Assembly (NCBI GenBank): GCA_037013495.1
Contig: CM072810.1
Location: forward strand, 59,453,449 to 59,517,448
DNA from: Hippophae tibetana
Lineage: Eukaryota; Streptophyta; Magnoliopsida; Rosales; Elaeagnaceae
Direction of reading: 5' to 3'
Length of the DNA stretch: 64,000 nucleotides
The notes under the pieces were generated by a model. The model did not search any database. It had not been told where the DNA came from and saw only the letters and a program-made list of their open reading frames with translations. A program made the position numbers and the translations under genes. Each line of letters starts with the position of its first letter. Position 1 is the first letter of the stretch. Of the stretch, positions 58,767-64,000 are shown piece after piece.

Positions 58767-61089
58767 ATGATAGAAACACAATTTGGGAAGAAAATAAAAC
58801 ATTTTCAGTTTGATCTTGGTGGAGAGTTTTGTGCATCTAAACTTGTTCAATTCTTCATTGGAAATTGTATTTTAGCTCAACGATATTGCCTTGGGACTCT
58901 CGAACAAAATGGAATGGTGGAGCATAAAAATTGTCATGTTGTGGAAATTTCTAGAACTCTTTTACTTGAGTCTTATATTCCATCTCAATTTTTGGTAAAG
59001 GATATACATACTGTTGTTCATCTTATAAACAAGCAGAAGACTCTTATACTTGGTAATCAATCTCCATTCGTTTCTCTTTTTTACAAATCATCAAATTTCA
59101 TGCATCTTCGTGTTTTTTGTTATTTTTGTTTTATTTTTCGTTCACCCCTTGAACGACATAAATGTTCTGCTAAGGCTGCTAAAAGTATTTTTGTTGGGTA
59201 TAGTGAGGTTACATTTTTTATGATCCTCAACATCATCGCCTACGGGTATCTTGTAAATATTTTTTAGAACTTGTATTTTTATGCCTCACTTTCAAGTGCA
59301 TTGCTTCCAAATTCTATCATTTCTATGTTGTACAATTTTTTGGATCCTTCATTTTATGGTTCATATAGTGTTGGTATTGATATGTCTGATGTGCTTCTTC
59401 TTGATTATGATCTTGAAGGTCACTCCACTACTCTCCAGAGTACTACACCACCATCGACTTTTCTTTCTTCAAAATGATCCACTAGTGTCAATTTTAGGTA
59501 AACCACCTAATCATTTAACTCTTTTACTAACCTTAATTATGTCCAGATTCCTTCTACTTATAAATAGGAAATGTAGCAGCATGTTGGAAAAAGGATATGG
59601 ATGAGGAACTTGAGGCATTGACAGAGAATCATACTTGGGATTTAGTCCCATAACCATATAATAATTCTATCATAGGGAGAAAATGGGTTTATACTATTAA
59701 AGCTAAGCCTGATGGTACTCTAGATTGCTATAAAGCCCGGTTGGTAGCTCAAGGCTACAAGAAGGAATATAGGATTGATTAAAAAGAAACGTTTTCTCCA
59801 GTTGCAAAAATGACTATCGTCAAAACTCTTCTTGCAATTGCACCTTGTCAACAGTGGCCATTATATCAATTGGATATCAAAAATGCTTTTCTTTATGGTC
59901 ATTTGAAGAAAACCATTTATATGGAGTGTCCCCATGGTTATTCTCTTAGTGATTCTAATATGGTTTCCAAAATTAACCTATCTCTTTATGGTCTTAAACA
60001 GGCACCTCGAGCATGGTTTGAAAAGTTTCACTCTACTATTTGTTTAGTTGGTTTTCAGCAAAGTTTTAATTATCCATTTCTATTCACCTGTTGCTTTTCT
60101 CATGGAATTTTTATTTTTCTTCTTTATATGGATGATATGGTCATCACGGGTAGTGATTAGTAAGGAATTATTGAGTTTAAAAAGTTTCTTCATGATTCCT
60201 TTCATATGAAAGATCTTAGGACTCTCACTTATTTTTTTGGGTTTAGAGGTGTCATCCTCCTTTAACGGCCTCTTTCTTACACGACACAAGTACATCGATG
60301 ATCTCTTCAAGTTAGCCAACTTGACTGATAATAAAGTTTGTTCGACTCTAATGGAACAAAATTTGAAATTAAAACGTGATGATGATGCACTTATTTCTGA
60401 TCCTACTTTGTACTGGTGCTTGGTAGGTAGCCTTATTTATCTCACCATCATATGTCTTGATATCTCTTTTTTTGTTCATGTTTTCAGTCAATATGTTTCT
60501 CAACCCTGGCATCCTTTCTTTCCACACTTCATTGTATCATTCTCTATCTTAAGGGCACTTGTGACTGTTGTCTTCTCTTTCCTTGCAACACACCTCTTAC
60601 TCTTAAAGCATATTCTGATGCTAACTATGCAGGGTGTGTTGACACTCATCATTCCATAACAAGCTGGTGTGTTTTCCTACGTGCTTCACCTATTTCATGA
60701 AAGTGTAAAAGGCAAGAAAGGGTATCCAAATCTTCTACTGAGGTTAAGTATCGGTCTGTGTCTTCTATGAGTTGTGAACTTGTCTAGCTTCGACGTCTTT
60801 TCCTTGACTTTGGTATTTCTAGTGATCATACATCTATTCCTCTATTTGGTGATAATACTAGCGTTATTAACATTGCAACCAATCTAATTCATCATGAGTG
60901 GACTAAACACATTAAATTCAATTGCCATTACATTCGTGAATTGGTTCAAAATAAAGTTATGTACCTTGTTCATGTCTTCTTCCATGATCAAATTGTAGAC
61001 TTGTTCACTAAACCTATGTATTTTGCTCACCATGAGTATTTTGTGAGCAAATTGATGCTTGTTGACAACTACCATCAATTTAAGGGATG
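58767..61089 (+). pseudogene. Copia D integrase-RT-RNase H, broken
   Basis: Integrase core from 58767 (FDLGGEFCASKL, LEQNGMVEHKN, SRTLLLESYIPSQFLV). Then a reverse transcriptase start near 59590 (KKDMDEELEALTENHTWDL), GRKWVYTIKAKPDG near 59680, YQLDIKNAFLYGHLKK at 59866, LYGLKQAPRAWFEK at 59986 and YMDDMVITGSD at 60127. RNase H follows: AYSDANYAGC near 60610, STEVKYRSVSSMSCELV near 60735, HEWTKHIKFNCHYI near 60894, then DLFTKPM near 61000. A stop at 61087-61089 ends it. Internal stops (59268, 59650, 60158 and others) and frame changes make it inactive. Confidence 0.88.
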
Positions 61090-61090
61090 A

Positions 61091-61294
61091 TGTCAAACAG
61101 AGAAGATCTTGTCGACAATTAAGGAAGAAAATCTCTCCTAATATTTTGGGATTCATATTGTATATTTGTATTCCTTTATTAACTAGGTTTTCCATATATA
61201 GACTTAAGTATTATTGTATATAGTGGTGTCGTAACCTTTGTAGAAAACACAAAAAATATATACAGCTTTTATTTCTCTGTTCCATAATTTATCA
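61091..61294 (+). repeat. 3' LTR of copia D (204 bp)
   Basis: Starts TGTCAAACAGAGAAGATC directly after a short purine tract (AAGGGATGA), ends ATTTATCA at 61294. Confidence 0.9.
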
Positions 61295-61299
61295 TATAT

Positions 61300-62149
61300 A
61301 TCTCATTTTAGTAAAATATGATCAAATTATTAAATTTTTAAAGATATTAAGTGTTAAAATTTTAAAGTTTAAAATTTAAATTGAATACAATCATATTTTA
61401 TATATGTAATTTATCTATAATTTCATAAATAATATGCCTACAATTTTATTTATCAAGAATTGAGGTAATTAGAATGTAATAAAAAATATATTATTACAAT
61501 TATTATATTTTTCTAAATTATTATTAAAATATTATTTTTCTAATAATTATTACTTAAAAATATTATTTAAAATTATATAAAATTATATAAATTATTTATT
61601 TTTCTAAATAATTATTACTTAAAAATATTATTTAAAATTATATAAAATTATATAAATGATTTATTTTTCTAAATAATTATTACTTAATTTAAAGTTATTT
61701 ATTTTTTAAAATTATTATTTCTTAATAATATTATTTAAAATTATTTATTTTTTTATATTATTATTAAAATGAAATTATTAAAATTATTACTTTTCTAAAT
61801 TATTACTTAAAAATATTATTTAATTTTATAAAAAATTTAAAAACAAGAAAAATATTTTTGATAATGTTTTTGGTTCCATATTATTTATAAAATAACATTC
61901 AATTATTAATTTTTTTCCTCCATATAATTTACATGTTTCCAAAATTAAGGGTAAAACTAAAATAAGAAATGAGTATGGGAATGAAATAAGGATTACCAAA
62001 TGGGTAGTGGAATTGTTATTCTTTCTCTTTTAGGAATAGATTCTATTCTATTCCTAACCTATAAAACAATCAAACATAAAATATATATGGAATCAATTTC
62101 ATTCCCACTCCCATTCCTACGATCCAAACTTGCCACGAAGGTTTTATCA
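61300..62149. other. AT-rich DNA with MITE-like sequence
   Basis: No gene. AT-rich tandem repeats (61551-61685) are followed by GGAATGAAATAAGG and CATTCCCACTCCCATTCC stretches (61965-62125), as seen in the subterminal parts of PIF/Harbinger-type MITEs. The right end may be near TCCAAACTTGCC (~62137). The left end is not found, so I do not call a full element. It shares TTTTTCTAAATAATTATTAC with the MITE at 10488-11434. Confidence 0.4.
61551..61685. repeat. 65-bp tandem repeat, two copies
   Basis: TACTTAAAAATATTATTTAA begins at 61551 and 61616, and the next TACTT is at 61681, giving an exact 65-base period with almost no differences. Confidence 0.88.
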
Positions 62150-62477
62150 TATTTAGTGAAACTTAAAACTCTCTTTATATTCCATTAATTTTGGTAAAGA
62201 TTATTTGTATTTTCAAGAATTATATTTTTTTTGAAACCCTTAGGGTTTTTAGAGAAGATTTTGGTATACCCATTTTTTATATAGTAAAAGTTGAAATGGA
62301 TTTCCAATAGATTAGATACATTGTTGAACGACGTTAAAAATTATTGTATCATTTATTTAATCGCTTTTATTATTATTTTCTATATTTGGTTAATTGTGCA
62401 ATTTTAATCACACAAGCGAGAAAGATTAAATTTTTTGCTTTTGTTGTTACTTTGAAATTTATACTTTTTCAAAAATA

Positions 62478-62496
62478 TTGGTATTAGAGCCATTGG
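62478..62496 (+). other. Primer binding site of copia E
   Basis: TTGGTATTAGAGCCATTGG, the initiator-methionine complement with a single change (C to T). Confidence 0.85.
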
Positions 62497-62528
62497 TTGG
62501 TTAGTATTAAATTTCAGTGTGATTTAAG

Positions 62529-64000
62529 ATGTTAGATGAGTATAATTCAATTATGAAATTGATAGGAGATAGTTATTGTATTTGAAAATCCACGACGGAT
62601 GATATGTTGTACTCTAAAGATTTATATGAGCCAATAAAAGGTGATAAAACAAAGCAAAGTGATAAGATTGATGATTATGATTGGAACATAATGCACAAAA
62701 AATGTGTTGTGTGTATTAGAATATGTGTTGATCATATTGTGTTTCATAGTGTTGCCAAGAAAACCAAACCCGATTTGTTATGGAAGAAATTAGAGACTCT
62801 GTATGAAAATCAAAGTGCTTTAAACAAAGCACTATTGATTAAGAAGCCTATGAATTTGAAGTATAGGGAAGGTTGTAGCATCAACAAGCACATAAGTGAT
62901 TTTGAAGGTTGTGTGAACAAGTTATCGTGTATGGATATTACCATTAATGATGACTTACAAGCATTGTTATTGCTTGTTCCATGCCACACAGTTGGGAGAC
63001 ATTGTTATTGTCAATTAGCAACTCCGTACTTGGCGAAAAATTGATTGTTGATTTGGTTCGAGACAGATTGCTTAATAAAGGAGCTAGAAGAAAAGATTCT
63101 GGGCAATCTTCTAGCAATGGAGCACTTGTAACTGAGAAAAATGACAGACAAGGTCGCAAAAAGGTAGAGATCATTGTAGATATGAAAAGTATGACGCTTC
63201 TAGAGGTAGAAATCTAATCACATGTTATCATTGTTAAAAGCCATGGCATATGAAGAAAAATTGTCACTTATGAAAAAAAAAGAAATCCAGAGAAATAGGT
63301 GATAATTAAAAATCACAACATGAGACTACTACAGTAGCTACATATGGTGATGTAGTTATTGCCTATGATGATGGTTCCATTAAGCTTGCTTGTCATCCTA
63401 GTATATGGGTTATTGACTTCGGTATATCCTACCATGTTACGTCATATGGTGAGTTCTTCACATCCTATAAATAACAATTATGGCTTTTTTAGGATGGGAA
63501 ATGAAGGTTCCTCCAAATTTGTAGACATAAGAGATATTTTCATATAGACGGATACAAGCTACAAATCAGTACTTAGAGATGTTAGTCATGTTCTATATAT
63601 CCGCCTTAACTTGATTTCTACTAGCAGACTAGATGATGAGGGCTATGATATTCAATTTGGTGAAGGTAAATGAAAGCTCACCAAGGGTTCCCTAGTAATT
63701 GTTAAAGGAATGAAGAAGACATACTTTACTACTTGCATAGCAAGTTGAGTAAAGGAGAAGTGAATGCGGTTGAAAAATATTCTGACATAGAGCTTTGGCA
63801 CAAAAGACTTGGCATATTAGTGAAAAAGGATTACAAACACTTTCCAAAAAAGAAGCATTTACCAGGCTTGACAGTTACGCATTTGAAAACTAGTATTCAT
63901 TGCTTAGTTGGTAAAACATAAAAAGTTTCATTTCATAGTTATTACCCTTTGAGAAGAAAACAAGTTTTAGATTTGATTCACACTGATATATATAGAATGT
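62529..64000 (+). pseudogene. Copia E gag-protease-integrase start, broken and cut by the window edge
   Basis: Gag starts MLDEYNSIMKLIGDSY at 62529, with an early TGA at 62582 where a Trp is usual. It continues LLWKKLETLYENQSALNKAL near 62777 and DLQALLLLVPC at 62951. A knuckle-like CYHC..PWHMKKNCH lies near 63222-63270, with a stop between its parts. Protease reads WVIDFGISYHVTS near 63409, where the catalytic DSG is DFG. The pre-integrase/zinc region follows: LSKGEVNAVEKYSDIELWHK near 63743, and THLKTSIHCLVGK near 63880. The window ends at HTDIY, the first catalytic Asp of integrase. Confidence 0.82.

Larger units (their letters stand above)
57862..61294 (+). mobile_element. Copia element D (3.4 kb, internally deleted)
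   Basis: LTRs at 57862-58062 and 61091-61294, a primer binding site at 58064-58074 and a polyprotein on the plus strand. Flanks TACAT (57857-57861) and TATAT (61295-61299) match at four of five bases. Internal length is ~3.0 kb, well below the ~4 kb of a full copia. The gag C-terminus with its knuckle, most of the protease and the integrase zinc region are missing. Confidence 0.9.
62150..64000 (+). mobile_element. Copia element E (Tnt1/Tork-like), 3' end outside window
   Basis: Plus-strand element. Its primer binding site is at 62478-62496 and its gag-protease-integrase start runs to the window edge. The 5' LTR must end just before ~62477 but has no partner in view; a TATA-like TTTATATAGT near 62276 lies in it. 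The left boundary is a guess. Confidence 0.75.

Overview
This window looks like low-GC, repeat-rich nuclear DNA from a flowering plant, probably a eudicot. The evidence is the mix of plant-type Ty1/copia and Ty3/gypsy LTR retrotransposons, plant LINEs and CACTA (En/Spm) transposons. Plant-style TTTAGGG motifs and GT-AG introns point the same way. I found no intact host gene, no rRNA or tRNA gene and no CRISPR array. Almost every coding stretch is a mobile-element gene broken by stops, frameshifts or deletions. I cannot name the species.

Layout. 1-~5990: a minus-strand copia element (A) with a nearly full-length broken polyprotein; its 3' end lies left of the window. 6427-~9990: a degenerate plus-strand LINE (ORF1 and ORF2). 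10488-11434: a PIF/Harbinger-like MITE holding a degenerate telomere-like array. 12879-13979: a 1.1-kb internally deleted copia element (B) with both LTRs and a perfect 5-bp target duplication. ~14800-~36230: a large, decayed Tat/Ogre/Grande-like gypsy element with gag-pol, 3' tandem repeats and an antisense coiled-coil ORF. It is split by a 9.7-kb CACTA transposon (25656-35393) with TIRs and a TGT target duplication. That CACTA carries TNP2, TNP1-like and Ulp1-like protease genes.

36610-39740: a second, non-autonomous CACTA element carrying the 5' exons and introns of a host ribosome-biogenesis gene (UTP11). 40306-~47055: a minus-strand LINE 3' fragment split by copia element C (41768-46749). 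47731-48103: a long foldback hairpin. 48901-54865: a SIRE/Maximus-like element with gag but no pol, ~1-kb LTRs and an ATTAA target duplication. 57862-61294: copia element D. 62150-64000: the start of copia element E, which runs off the right edge.

How the parts fit together: the window is a nested record of insertions (CACTA in gypsy; copia in LINE). The retroelements look dead or dependent on partners elsewhere. The most notable items are the UTP11-carrying CACTA, an internal CACTA exon copied into its own subterminal repeats, a telomere-like higher-order repeat inside a MITE, two long hairpins, and two TSD-bounded elements that keep only a fragment of their coding capacity. I see no clearly new biological system. 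The best leads concern gene capture and element re-arrangement.
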